A DNA stretch of 64,000 bases from Runella sp. CRIBMP (GTDB lineage: Bacteria; Bacteroidota; Bacteroidia; Cytophagales; Spirosomataceae): NCBI RefSeq assembly GCF_009905605.1, contig NZ_JAAAKZ010000002.1, positions 124,001 to 188,000 on the forward strand, in the 5' to 3' direction. Positions 7,568-15,705 of this stretch are shown here, one piece after another (position 1 is the stretch's first letter; each line of letters begins with the position of its first letter). The notes beneath the pieces were generated by a model. It was not told the origin of the DNA. It did no database searches and saw only the letters and a program-made list of their open reading frames with translations. The position numbers and the translations under genes were made by a program.

Positions 7568-9197
7568 CGTTCACTACAATAAGCCTCAGCAGTTGGCCCG
7601 TGCCATCGACGCCAAGGACGAACGCGATATTTGGGGGCGCGGTACTGGAAAATCTGAAGGCAGGCTTTCGGTCAGAGCATTAGATATGGCGCAGCAAATG
7701 CCACGCTGTTCGTTTGTCAACGTGGCTAATACCTACATGCAATTGCTGGATAGAACACTGCCCCCCATGATTAAGCATTGGCAGGAACTTGGGATGCAGC
7801 GCGATATTGATTTTTGGGTTAGAAGGCCGCCAAACAAGGATTTTGGCCTTAAAATGCCCTACATCATGCCTGAAACCATGGAGCATTGTATCTTCATTAG
7901 GGCCAACAAAAAGGAAGTGTCCGTCATGCGTCTTGTAAGCCAGGACAGGCCCGCGAGTTCTTCAGGGCTTTCAGTCGATGGCATCATTGGTGATGAGGCG
8001 CGGTATCTTAACAACCAAAAGCTTCAGGATGAACTAATCCCGACCAACCGGGGCAATGAGCGCTATTTTAAGGGCTCTCATTTGCATCACAGCACGTGCT
8101 ATACGACCGATATGCCCAACACTCCAGAGTCGAAATGGCTCATTGAGGAGGAAAAGAAAATGGACACGGAGGCCGTGGAGCTCATTAAGGCCATTCAGGT
8201 GCAAGTGTACAAAATTGAAGTATCGGCACAGGCACGTGGCCGATATACCCAAAGCGAACAAGCATCGTTGAAATTCTACAAAAACGAGCTTTTTAAGCTG
8301 CGTAAGGACTTATTATACTTTTCGGAAGCCTCTACCCTTGAAAACATTCACGTGCTTGGTGAGGACTATATCAGGCGTATGCGAAAGCAGCTTACTCCTG
8401 CGGAGTTTAACCGGGCAATCCTTAACATACGCCCCGCCACGGTTGAAAATGCTTTTTATCCCGATTTGGCCGAACGCCATTTTTATACTGCCTATAACTA
8501 TGGTATCATTACCAGTCTAAGCGATGACCAATACGGTAAGGGCAATTTTACGGATTGCCGAAAAGACAATGACCTAAATTATAAGAAACCCCTATGTGTA
8601 GCCCCTGACTTTGGTGGTAGTTTCAACTGTTTGACGGTAGGCCAGCCAGAGGCGCGTTACTTTAACTTCCTGAAGAACTTCTATGTTAAGAACCCAGAGC
8701 GCGTAAGGGACTTAGTGGATAACTTCGATACTTATTACAGACACTTCTCCAAAAAGGAAATCATCTTCTATTATGACCATACGCACTATCAGGACAACCC
8801 CGTAGATAAAGACCCCAAGGCTATCCTAATTGATAGGTTTGATGCAAAAGGATGGGATGTTACGGAGCGTTATATAGGTCATACACCATCGTATACTACA
8901 CGTGCTGAATTGTGGAGTTTGGGTTTATCAGGGGATGATGATAAGGTATTATTGCCCCGTTTCAATAAATATAACACGGAGCAATTGCGCAACTCTATGC
9001 AGAATACAGCCATTAAGCCCGGGGCTAAATCTGACCCTTTTGAAAAGGATAAGAGCGCGGAAAAGAAAAAGGACATTGACCAGTTAGAAGCACCCCACCT
9101 AGGCGACTCAGCCGACGTACTATACTTTGGTGCGAACCTTGACCACTTCAAACAGTACAACATTGCCCCCGATGCCTATGCGTTAGGCAGGCGATAG
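7539..9197 (+). CDS. terL: Terminase large subunit (packaging ATPase/nuclease)
   Basis: A 552-residue protein with the two-domain terminase layout. The ATPase part has a deviant Walker A, GRGTGKS at 33-39, and a Walker B-type VDGIIGDEARYL at 146-157 with Asp152-Glu153. The nuclease part has a first acidic strand VAPDFGG with Asp357, a second IIFYYDHTHY with Asp413, and a C-terminal HLGDSADVLYF with Asp523 and Asp526 as the third acidic site. It would pump phage DNA into proheads and cut the concatemer. It overlaps the preceding gene by 29 bases and closes the packaging operon. Length is normal for the family. Confidence 0.85.
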   Translation: MNSPQNNSVNVHYNKPQQLARAIDAKDERDIWGRGTGKSEGRLSVRALDMAQQMPRCSFVNVANTYMQLLDRTLPPMIKHWQELGMQRDIDFWVRRPPNKDFGLKMPYIMPETMEHCIFIRANKKEVSVMRLVSQDRPASSSGLSVDGIIGDEARYLNNQKLQDELIPTNRGNERYFKGSHLHHSTCYTTDMPNTPESKWLIEEEKKMDTEAVELIKAIQVQVYKIEVSAQARGRYTQSEQASLKFYKNELFKLRKDLLYFSEASTLENIHVLGEDYIRRMRKQLTPAEFNRAILNIRPATVENAFYPDLAERHFYTAYNYGIITSLSDDQYGKGNFTDCRKDNDLNYKKPLCVAPDFGGSFNCLTVGQPEARYFNFLKNFYVKNPERVRDLVDNFDTYYRHFSKKEIIFYYDHTHYQDNPVDKDPKAILIDRFDAKGWDVTERYIGHTPSYTTRAELWSLGLSGDDDKVLLPRFNKYNTEQLRNSMQNTAIKPGAKSDPFEKDKSAEKKKDIDQLEAPHLGDSADVLYFGANLDHFKQYNIAPDAYALGRR

Positions 9198-9388
9198 CCT
9201 GACCCTATGCCCCATCTTGCCCCCGACCCAGCGCGGAGGCCAAAACCGCCTTTTTGAAAATTTGCAATTGCATTTCTACTCAGTGCGCGGCGGGGTTAAC
9301 TCCGTTAGGGAAAGGGGATTTTTGATACTTTTTTCATTTAACCGCCTGAAAAAAAGGCGTTTAAGTTTGAAAAAAGTACAAAAATCAC

Positions 9389-9419
9389 TTTGACGGTATT
9401 GTATTTTTTAGTATCTTAG
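9389..9419 (+). promoter_or_regulatory. Bacteroidota-type promoter for the ardC-like operon
   Basis: TTTG at 9389-9392, then 19 nt, then TATCTTAG at 9412-9419, which matches TAnnTTTG at all but one base. Transcription would start around 9425, inside the palindrome that follows. Confidence 0.65.
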
Positions 9420-9446
9420 TTACTGTAAATCAAGCATTTACAGTAA
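9420..9446. promoter_or_regulatory. Palindromic operator over the predicted transcription start
   Basis: TTACTGTAAAT at 9420-9430 and ATTTACAGTAA at 9436-9446 form a perfect 11-bp inverted repeat with a five-base spacer. It begins directly after the -7 element, where a bound dimeric repressor would block RNA polymerase. It could alternatively act as a 5' mRNA hairpin. Confidence 0.7.
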
Positions 9447-9474
9447 TAAACAACAAATTTTAACATTTAAAAAA

Positions 9475-10368
9475 ATGAACAATTCACGTGCAACTCGTGA
9501 CCTCTATCAGGAGGTTACGGACAAAATCATTTGTGCCCTAGAGGCCGGAACTGTGCCATGGCAAAAGCCCTGGAGTTTTGGCGTTCCTGCTCAAAACCAC
9601 TTTAGCGGCCACGTTTACCGGGGAATCAATGCCCTGATGTTAAACTATGCCGATTTCAAAACCCCTTATTTTGGAACGTTTGACCAAGTGGTGAAAGCCG
9701 GGGGAAAAATCCGCAAGGGTAGTAAATCCGAAACGGTTTATTTTACTGACTTGCTTATCTACCGAAATCAAAAGCGTATTAGGGAACAGGAGTACAAAAA
9801 CCTACCTAAAAGCGAAAAGGAAAAATGCAAGGTGGTAAAATACCTTCGTGCTTGGGCTGTTTTTAACATGTCGGACGTGGAAGGATTGCCCGTAAAACCT
9901 AACGGGATTGTCCATAATAACAACCGGATAGAAGCCTGTGAAGCGTTTTTACAGGGGATTCCGCAAAAGCCAAAAATTACGGAGATTGAGCAAAACCGCG
10001 CCTATTATCAAAAGGCTGAGGATTTTATAGTAATGCCCACTATCGGCCAGTTTCACACTTCGGAGGATTTTTACGCTACTCTTTTTCATGAACTCGCCCA
10101 TGCTACTGGCCACCCGTCACGGCTCAACCGGGACACGCTTACTGCTTATGCTCCTTTTGGTTCTGAAACTTACAGTAAGGAGGAATTAATAGCAGAAATT
10201 ACGACCTGTTTTGCGTGTAATACGATTGGAATCAGTACGCCCAAGATGGAAACCAATGCGCACGCCTACATTGCAGGTTGGCTGAAAGAGTTACGAAATG
10301 ATAAAAAGATGGTTTGGGAGGCTTCAACAGCCGCACAAAAGGCTTTTGAATTTATGACCGCTAACTAA
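9475..10368 (+). CDS. ArdC-like antirestriction protein (ssDNA-binding domain plus zincin-like peptidase)
   Basis: A 297-residue protein. The N-terminal half (residues 5-135: YQEVTDKIICALEAG, VPWQKPWSF, YRGINALML) matches the ArdC/DUF1738 single-strand-DNA-binding domain. The C-terminal half has the zincin motif FHELAHATGH, with His205, Glu206 and His209, and a downstream EELIAEI helix usual in this family. ArdC proteins protect incoming plasmid or phage DNA from restriction. It leads a three-gene operon with its own promoter and palindromic operator, separate from the late structural genes, which fits early expression. The peptidase target is unknown in this family. Confidence 0.88.
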   Translation: MNNSRATRDLYQEVTDKIICALEAGTVPWQKPWSFGVPAQNHFSGHVYRGINALMLNYADFKTPYFGTFDQVVKAGGKIRKGSKSETVYFTDLLIYRNQKRIREQEYKNLPKSEKEKCKVVKYLRAWAVFNMSDVEGLPVKPNGIVHNNNRIEACEAFLQGIPQKPKITEIEQNRAYYQKAEDFIVMPTIGQFHTSEDFYATLFHELAHATGHPSRLNRDTLTAYAPFGSETYSKEELIAEITTCFACNTIGISTPKMETNAHAYIAGWLKELRNDKKMVWEASTAAQKAFEFMTAN

Positions 10369-10382
10369 AACCCGTTTTTATC

Positions 10383-10679
10383 ATGTCATATCAAATAACC
10401 CCCCTGTTTTCTGTGGAAGGGCAGAGAATGGAAGCAATCAAGGAGCTAAAAAAGCACCCTTTAAAAATGGCGGTAGTCCTTGAGTATGAGCAAGAGCGCA
10501 CCGGGCGAATTCAATACACGTATGAACTTTTGAAAATTCAGTTTTTCAATGTTGGGCAGGAGTGGCCCGCTATGCCCGGTTGGGTTGGAAAAATTCGCGC
10601 GGTTGTTTTCCCTTGGGAAATTGAATCCAAAAGCGTTCAGATTTACCACATTCATAATTACGAATCAAATCAATCTTAA
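10383..10679 (+). CDS. Small hypothetical protein in the ardC operon
   Basis: A 98-residue protein with alternating beta-type pattern and several aromatic residues (FFNVGQEWPAMPGWVGKI). No signal or membrane segment. I do not recognise it. It begins 14 bases after the ArdC-like gene with no terminator between, so it shares that promoter and presumably belongs to the early, DNA-protection expression group. Confidence 0.6.
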   Translation: MSYQITPLFSVEGQRMEAIKELKKHPLKMAVVLEYEQERTGRIQYTYELLKIQFFNVGQEWPAMPGWVGKIRAVVFPWEIESKSVQIYHIHNYESNQS

Positions 10680-10697
10680 CTCTCAAATTTTAAAATC

Positions 10698-11162
10698 ATG
10701 TCACAAAATATCAATATCCCCGACGAATTAAAGGCAATTGCAGAAGCTAAAGCCACTTTTGTACATATTGGCCCATCAAAACCGAGCGAACCAGAAGCGA
10801 AAAAAGTGGTCGAGCCAGAACCTAAAAAAACTAAAACCTCTAAACTGAAAGATACGCCCACATTGCCGATGGACTTCACGCAAAAACGAAACGCCATCAA
10901 ACGAGCGGAGCAGTTAGAGAATAATTTGAATCGGTTTGAAGGGACAAAAAAACTCCTAGAGTCGTTTAAATTGGAGAGTGAAGAGAATTTAAACAAACAG
11001 CCTGTTTTGGTTATTAAGGATTCCGGCTATTCGGGCATAGAATTTAAAACTTCAAATATTGCAGTTATAAAGGAGGTAATTAATTGCATTACCGACGATA
11101 TTGAAGCAAAAATTGAATTTGTTAAAAGCCAAATTGCAGAGTTTGAACTGCCTAAAATCTAA
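10698..11162 (+). CDS. Hypothetical protein with Lys/Glu/Pro-rich linker and helical C-terminus
   Basis: A 154-residue protein. Residues 25-55 are a low-complexity Pro/Lys/Glu/Thr linker; residues 60-100 are helical and charged; the C-terminus (ITDDIEAKIEFVKSQIAEFEL) is amphipathic helical. I do not recognise a family. It is the third gene of the ArdC-like operon, ended by a terminator at 11185-11225. Confidence 0.6.
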   Translation: MSQNINIPDELKAIAEAKATFVHIGPSKPSEPEAKKVVEPEPKKTKTSKLKDTPTLPMDFTQKRNAIKRAEQLENNLNRFEGTKKLLESFKLESEENLNKQPVLVIKDSGYSGIEFKTSNIAVIKEVINCITDDIEAKIEFVKSQIAEFELPKI

Positions 11163-11184
11163 GTAGTAACGCATCTTTTTTACT

Positions 11185-11225
11185 TCCCTATCGTTGCAGG
11201 TTCGCCCGTAACGATAGGGATTTTT
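11185..11225 (+). terminator. Intrinsic terminator after ardC operon
   Basis: TCCCTATCGTT pairs perfectly with AACGATAGGGA across 14 bases, followed by TTTTT. Confidence 0.8.
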
Positions 11226-11234
11226 GCGTTGTGA

Positions 11235-11268
11235 CTACTTTCTTGCCGTTCGCACTCTAAGAAAGTAG
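11235..11268. repeat. 10-bp perfect inverted repeat (REP-like)
   Basis: CTACTTTCTT at 11235-11244 and AAGAAAGTAG at 11259-11268 with a 14-base loop. Similar hairpins recur in many bacterial genomes as dispersed repeats, from general knowledge; copy number here is unknown. Confidence 0.6.
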
Positions 11269-11500
11269 CAAAGAACCCCGCTCGACACGCCCGCCCCCGC
11301 TCGCATAGGATTAGTAAGTAGTACTTCCGCCGCTCAATGCTCAGCTGCGAAGCGGTGTGTTGCAGTAAGTTGGCTCCAAAAAGCCAACACACTCACAACA
11401 CGCGGCCCCATTTTGACTCCTCATTCCCAAAGCGCTGATGTTTTGGGACAAAACTACCTTACCGTCAAAAACGGCCCGTTTCTGCGTTTTTTAGCCATAA

Positions 11501-11535
11501 AAAAACCCGTCGGTGCATGCCTCCCACGGGTTTTT
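11501..11535. terminator. Bidirectional intrinsic terminator before portal module
   Basis: AAAAACCCGT at 11501-11510 pairs with ACGGGTTTTT at 11526-11535. A and T tracts on both sides allow termination in either direction. Confidence 0.8.
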
Positions 11536-11646
11536 GATCAATTCAACAAATTTTAACACGATGAACGTGCTGATGTAAAAATACGACTTTTTTCTCAGGC
11601 CTGCAAGTGTCCCATTGCGCGCGCGTTAAGGGGATTACTTTCGGAT

Positions 11647-11961
11647 ATGATTACACTGAGAGAAGCCCTTCAGCTGCACATTCGTAAGCCTGGAAGGCCC
11701 AATGAATACCGGATGATTAAGCTCGTTTTCTGCACGGCCGACCGAAATCGGGGTACGGGTGGAAAGCGTATTACGCTGCTTGCCGCCCGGCTCACTGGCA
11801 AACCAAGCCCGCAGGAAATGAGTGGCCAACGGGTAGCTGATCCTGAAAAACATTACCGAAAAGGCCAAAATTGGGTGAATTTCTACGATGAGCAGACCTT
11901 GCAACATTTCCGCGTGCATCTGGATCTGATTGAATACGTAAACGACCTTGAAATTTCCTAG
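11647..11961 (+). CDS. Small hypothetical protein ahead of the portal
   Basis: A 104-residue basic protein. It begins MITLREALQLHIRKPG, continues with a two-strand segment around FCTADRNRGTGGKRITLL, and ends FRVHLDLIEYVNDLEIS. I do not recognise the family. It is followed after two bases by the portal-like gene, so it probably belongs to the connector module. The basic N-terminal half could bind DNA or serve in connector assembly, but that is speculation. Confidence 0.6.
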   Translation: MITLREALQLHIRKPGRPNEYRMIKLVFCTADRNRGTGGKRITLLAARLTGKPSPQEMSGQRVADPEKHYRKGQNWVNFYDEQTLQHFRVHLDLIEYVNDLEIS

Positions 11962-11963
11962 AT

Positions 11964-13325
11964 ATGTCTGTCATCGAGCTGGGCCAAAGTGCCTACTACC
12001 TTTCTGATCGTAAGATGCTTGTTACGCCCCGAGCAAGCGATATCCCCGGCGCAAAGCCGACCATGGGCGTGGTGGATCGTTTGTTCAACAACAACAGCCA
12101 GGACGTGGTGTATTGGGGCGTAGATAACAATTTCCCCAAAAATATCAGGGATGCTAGTTACAAAAACCCCATCATTCCGCGTGCCATCATGTTTCACGCC
12201 AATATGCTGGCAGGAGCAACGATTTTGCCCGTGATGAAGGACTATGACGACAATGGCGAAGAAATTCACAAATTGGTGAAGGATGCCGCCATTTGGGAGT
12301 ATCTCGATAGCCGGTACCATAAGCGTTATATGCTGGAGTCGGCTTCTGATTTGTACTGGTTTCAGAATATTTTCCCTGAAATTGTGATTGCCAAAGACCG
12401 TAAATCGGTGGCGTTGGTATCGCCCAATGAGGCGATGTTTTGCCGCTGGGCCGCGCAAAACGAAAAAGGGATATGCACCGAACTGCTGCACAATGCCAAC
12501 TGGCCACACGCCGACCGCACCCATAAGTATACCACGCCCATTCCTGCCATTGATCCCTACGCCTGGGACGTTGAGGAGGCCGTGCGCGAAGACTCCCGAA
12601 ACTTCAAGCTTGCTTATCCCGCTTCTTATCCTTCGCCCGGGGCGGTTTTCTACCAGACTGCTTTTTGGGATGGTATCCGTCAGTCGAAATACCTAGAGTT
12701 TTTGGCCCAAATCCCTGAGGTCAAAAACCAGATCATGAAAAACAAAATCAAGCCGTCTTTCCATGTGCAATTGCCGATGATGCACTGGGAACGCTGGTTT
12801 GGAAAAGCCTGGAAAGATGCCGACCATGAGGGCCGTCGTCGTCTGAAGGAAAGTTATCTGGTAGCACTGGAGGAAATTCTTTCTTCAAAAGACAACGCGG
12901 GAGCCGCGTTTGTGACCGAATACGGCAGCTCAAGCGTGGATCAACGCGAGGCCGAAAAGTGGGAAATCACGCAGATCGAAGACAAAACCGCCGACGGTAC
13001 GCACAACCAAGACAATATCGACGGCACGGTACAGCTGCTCGCAGCGCTTGCGCTAGATCCTGCCCTGATTGGTTATTCTTCAAAAGAATCAGGCACCCGA
13101 AACGGTGGCTCTGATAAGGTGCAAGCCCTGCAAAGCTACATCGTAACGATGAAGCCTTTCAACGATATTATACTGGAGCCGCTCCGCTTCAAAGCGCGTT
13201 TTGACGGCTGGACGAAAAAATACCCGCGCTTTGATTTTGTGTTCAAATATCCTGATTTGGAGAAGCTGAATCCGAAGCAACAGCCCCAAGAAAAAGCCCA
13301 AGAACCCCCTAAAAACGACAAATAA
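11964..13325 (+). CDS. Putative portal protein
   Basis: A 453-residue protein with no signal or membrane segment. The central part (residues 110-330) is aromatic-rich mixed alpha/beta. Near residues 375-400 it reads LIGYSSKESGTRNGGSDKVQ, and it ends in a Pro/Gln/Glu/Lys-rich tail (residues 432-453). The LIG-x-GGS element before a long helix resembles the region of phage portals near the clip/stem junction, and length fits the portal family. It is the first large gene of the connector/tail module and overlaps the next gene by one base. The portal ring would anchor the terminase and form the DNA entry channel. The call is inference; another connector protein is the main alternative. Confidence 0.7.
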   Translation: MSVIELGQSAYYLSDRKMLVTPRASDIPGAKPTMGVVDRLFNNNSQDVVYWGVDNNFPKNIRDASYKNPIIPRAIMFHANMLAGATILPVMKDYDDNGEEIHKLVKDAAIWEYLDSRYHKRYMLESASDLYWFQNIFPEIVIAKDRKSVALVSPNEAMFCRWAAQNEKGICTELLHNANWPHADRTHKYTTPIPAIDPYAWDVEEAVREDSRNFKLAYPASYPSPGAVFYQTAFWDGIRQSKYLEFLAQIPEVKNQIMKNKIKPSFHVQLPMMHWERWFGKAWKDADHEGRRRLKESYLVALEEILSSKDNAGAAFVTEYGSSSVDQREAEKWEITQIEDKTADGTHNQDNIDGTVQLLAALALDPALIGYSSKESGTRNGGSDKVQALQSYIVTMKPFNDIILEPLRFKARFDGWTKKYPRFDFVFKYPDLEKLNPKQQPQEKAQEPPKNDK

Positions 13326-14269
13326 TGCCGCTGATCACCACTACCGCCCAACTCCGTGAGTACGTGACCGTGGGGCAAAATCTTTCGATTGGATCCATCA
13401 GACCGCAGATTTTTACGGCCGAAAACAAATACCTCAAGTCGTTTATTGGCCAAAAGCTATACGCGCATTTGGTGACAAACGCAGCTGCGGGGCCCTATCA
13501 GGATTTGATGGCGTTGGCGCAGAGTGCCGCCGCAAAATTTGCGGTATGGCTCTACATCATACCTGGCGGAACTCAGATTGATGATGCTGGTATCTATCAG
13601 GCCAAAACGGCCGATATGTGGCGACTCACAAAGGAAGAAATCGACGAGCTTAGGAAGTATTCGCTATCGGATGCCATGGACGCGCTGGATATGCTCCTTG
13701 AGTATCTGGAGGAAAATGCCGCCGCTCCTGCGGATGGTGTGGTCGAGGCAAATTATACCGCTTTTAACTTCTGGCACCAGGCCCCAACCCGCACGCGCCT
13801 TATGGGCTTGCTCATCAAAAAAAGCGAAGATTTCTCAAAATACGTGGAGCTCTACCGGTCGTCGCTGACTTTCCAGATGCTCAACACGGCTATGAGCCAC
13901 GTGGAGCGGCATCAGATAGCGCCGCTGATGGGTGATTATTATAACACAATTAGGGCGATGACGGCCCCCGCTGGCAACGATTTGGCCCTGTTGGAATTAG
14001 CACAGGAAGCGCTGGCCAAGCTCTCGGCCGCGTATGGGATGAATCTTGGTTTTCACATCATGGAAAACGGCCGCTTTACCACCTGCCTGCAACCGCAAAA
14101 AATAGACACGGAGCTACTGAGCGCCTACAAAAGCGAAGGCGAAAACGCTCTTGAGCGCTTGCGAGCGAAGCTTGAGCAAATCAAGCCCGCTGGCTACGAG
14201 CCATTGCCAACGCTCGAAGCCAATACCGCCACGCTCCGCAAGCCTGGCTCTAAGATTATTTTAGCTTAA
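13325..14269 (+). CDS. DUF6712-like phage protein
   Basis: A 314-residue, mostly helical protein beginning with a beta-type start (MPLITTTAQLREYV). Residues 35-75 (YLKSFIGQKLYAHLVTN) and 95-130 contain conserved-looking hydrophobic helices. I associate it with the DUF6712 family of Bacteroidota prophages, whose function is not established; the assignment is from memory of the sequence style and moderate only. It overlaps the portal-like gene by one base, so it probably acts at the connector. A head-tail adaptor is the best positional guess. Confidence 0.6.
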   Translation: MPLITTTAQLREYVTVGQNLSIGSIRPQIFTAENKYLKSFIGQKLYAHLVTNAAAGPYQDLMALAQSAAAKFAVWLYIIPGGTQIDDAGIYQAKTADMWRLTKEEIDELRKYSLSDAMDALDMLLEYLEENAAAPADGVVEANYTAFNFWHQAPTRTRLMGLLIKKSEDFSKYVELYRSSLTFQMLNTAMSHVERHQIAPLMGDYYNTIRAMTAPAGNDLALLELAQEALAKLSAAYGMNLGFHIMENGRFTTCLQPQKIDTELLSAYKSEGENALERLRAKLEQIKPAGYEPLPTLEANTATLRKPGSKIILA

Positions 14270-14287
14270 CCAAATAACCATCCTGTT

Positions 14288-15142
14288 ATGTTTTCAATTC
14301 AATATAAATTGGCGGGAAATCCTCCTATCCAAAAAACCGCTTGGGGCGTTGAAAAATGGTCGGAAATGAACGAGCAACAGTTTTTGCCTGCCGTCAGGGC
14401 CATTTTGATGAGCGTCGAAAACCCCGCCGCTCGGTATATGTTGCCGCTTATCTGCTCCAATATCTCGAAGGAGGATTATCGCAGATTATCGCATGTCCAA
14501 TCCGCGCAGGTGATGGCGGCGTTTGATCACCTGTTGGAATACAAGGATTTGCCAACTAAATGGATGATTCCGAAGCTGGAGATAGCCCACATCATCGAAA
14601 ATAAATACCTACCCATGCAGGCACTCTATGGGCCTGCTGATAAGCTCAAAAACTTGGTTTTTGAGGAGTTTATGTACGCCGAAAGCATGATTGAGAAATT
14701 CAAAAAGGATAACAATACGCACTTTCTGGATCAGTTCGTGGCGATCCTGTACCGCCCCAAAAAACGAGACAAAAACCTACACGGAGATGTGCGCGAAGCA
14801 TTCAACCGCCACAGCGTAGAAGAACGAACCAAAAAGATTGAAAAAATAGATAAGGCCTCGAAGGTGGCCATTCACCTAAATTACTTGGGTTGCAAGGCAT
14901 TGCTCCCGAAGTTATACCCCGCGCTTTTTTCAGATTCCGACCCCAATGCGGGCGCAGCGCGTAGCTCGTTTACCTGGCTAGATATGGCCTACCGATTCGT
15001 GAACCATCAGCCGACTGAGCTTGAGACCTTCAAAAAACTTAATCTGCATGAAGTGCTGGCCAGTCTGAATCTGAAGGTGAAAGACGACCAGGCCCTAAAG
15101 GCTGAAATTGACGCCATGCGTCGCAAACATTCCAAAAAATGA
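14288..15142 (+). CDS. Hypothetical phage connector/tail assembly protein
   Basis: A 284-residue helical protein. Residues 45-120 (ARYMLPLICSNISKEDY, FDHLLEYKDLPTKWM) and 160-215 are helix-rich; a charged lysine-rich segment lies around residues 152-195. No signal or membrane segment. I do not recognise a family. Its stop overlaps the start of the next gene (ATGA), indicating coupling. Between connector and tail genes, helical proteins of this size are often assembly chaperones or adaptors, which is inference. Confidence 0.6.
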   Translation: MFSIQYKLAGNPPIQKTAWGVEKWSEMNEQQFLPAVRAILMSVENPAARYMLPLICSNISKEDYRRLSHVQSAQVMAAFDHLLEYKDLPTKWMIPKLEIAHIIENKYLPMQALYGPADKLKNLVFEEFMYAESMIEKFKKDNNTHFLDQFVAILYRPKKRDKNLHGDVREAFNRHSVEERTKKIEKIDKASKVAIHLNYLGCKALLPKLYPALFSDSDPNAGAARSSFTWLDMAYRFVNHQPTELETFKKLNLHEVLASLNLKVKDDQALKAEIDAMRRKHSKK

Positions 15143-15666
15143 CCCCTACTATAGCCGTTACTACGCATCTTGCGGGCTATGCCACTCAGCTGATTGGCTT
15201 GGGAGCACCCGCCGCCCATCAGAGCAATTTTCTGTTTGGTCCTTCGATAGCCGACTCTGACGTGCTGATCAACGCCATGAAAAACAGGGCGGTGTATCCT
15301 GCGCTGATGCTGGAGTACCCCGACAATAACGTTGATTATAACAACCAAACGGGCATCGTGGAAACCTTGCAATTTGGGCTGTCGGTGATTGCGTACATAC
15401 CCGCCCGCGACGATGTTTACAACATTGCCGATGTAATCTACGAAACCTGCAAGCCGTTAGCTGATCGGGTCATTGCGCGGTTACAGAAAGACTCTGACAC
15501 CAAAAACTTAGGCGTACCCTGTGAGTTTAAGTTGCAATTGCTAAGAAACTACAATGGTAATTGGGCTGGGCCAGTAGCCAACAATGTGTACGGCTATCGG
15601 TACGATATTAACATCCGGGTTTTTGGGAGTGATTTTTCTTATAATGCCGCTCACTGGGAGTTGTGA
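15139..15666 (+). CDS. Hypothetical phage protein, possible tail completion protein
   Basis: A 175-residue mixed alpha/beta protein. It contains YPALMLEYPDNNVDYNN around residue 50-68 and ends with a Gly/Tyr-rich strand segment (NVYGYRYDINIRVFG). Length, position after the connector genes and an alternating strand pattern would suit a tail terminator or neck protein, but no diagnostic motif is visible. It is coupled to the preceding gene by a four-base overlap. Confidence 0.6.
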   Translation: MTPTIAVTTHLAGYATQLIGLGAPAAHQSNFLFGPSIADSDVLINAMKNRAVYPALMLEYPDNNVDYNNQTGIVETLQFGLSVIAYIPARDDVYNIADVIYETCKPLADRVIARLQKDSDTKNLGVPCEFKLQLLRNYNGNWAGPVANNVYGYRYDINIRVFGSDFSYNAAHWEL

Positions 15667-15705
15667 TGTCCTACGCGCGCGCACATACGGTGACTAGTTT
15701 CGTAC

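Larger units (their letters stand above)
11163..11646. other. Hairpin-rich non-coding stretch between ardC operon and portal module
   Basis: I see no convincing gene in these 484 bases. It contains at least six short perfect inverted repeats: 11185-11220, 11235-11268, 11370-11387, 11425-11448, a small ACCGT-type hairpin near 11461, and 11501-11535. There is also a GTGTGTTG/CAACACAC pair at 11355/11385 that competes with one of them, and a GC-rich tract near 11276-11310. First and last hairpins look like intrinsic terminators. The middle could be a structured RNA, a packaging or replication signal, or a decayed repeat element. Confidence 0.55.

Noticed and set aside
11180-11392. 70-codon minus-strand frame in the hairpin-rich region
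   Set aside because: Composition reflects the inverted repeats, with no protein-like pattern or start context.
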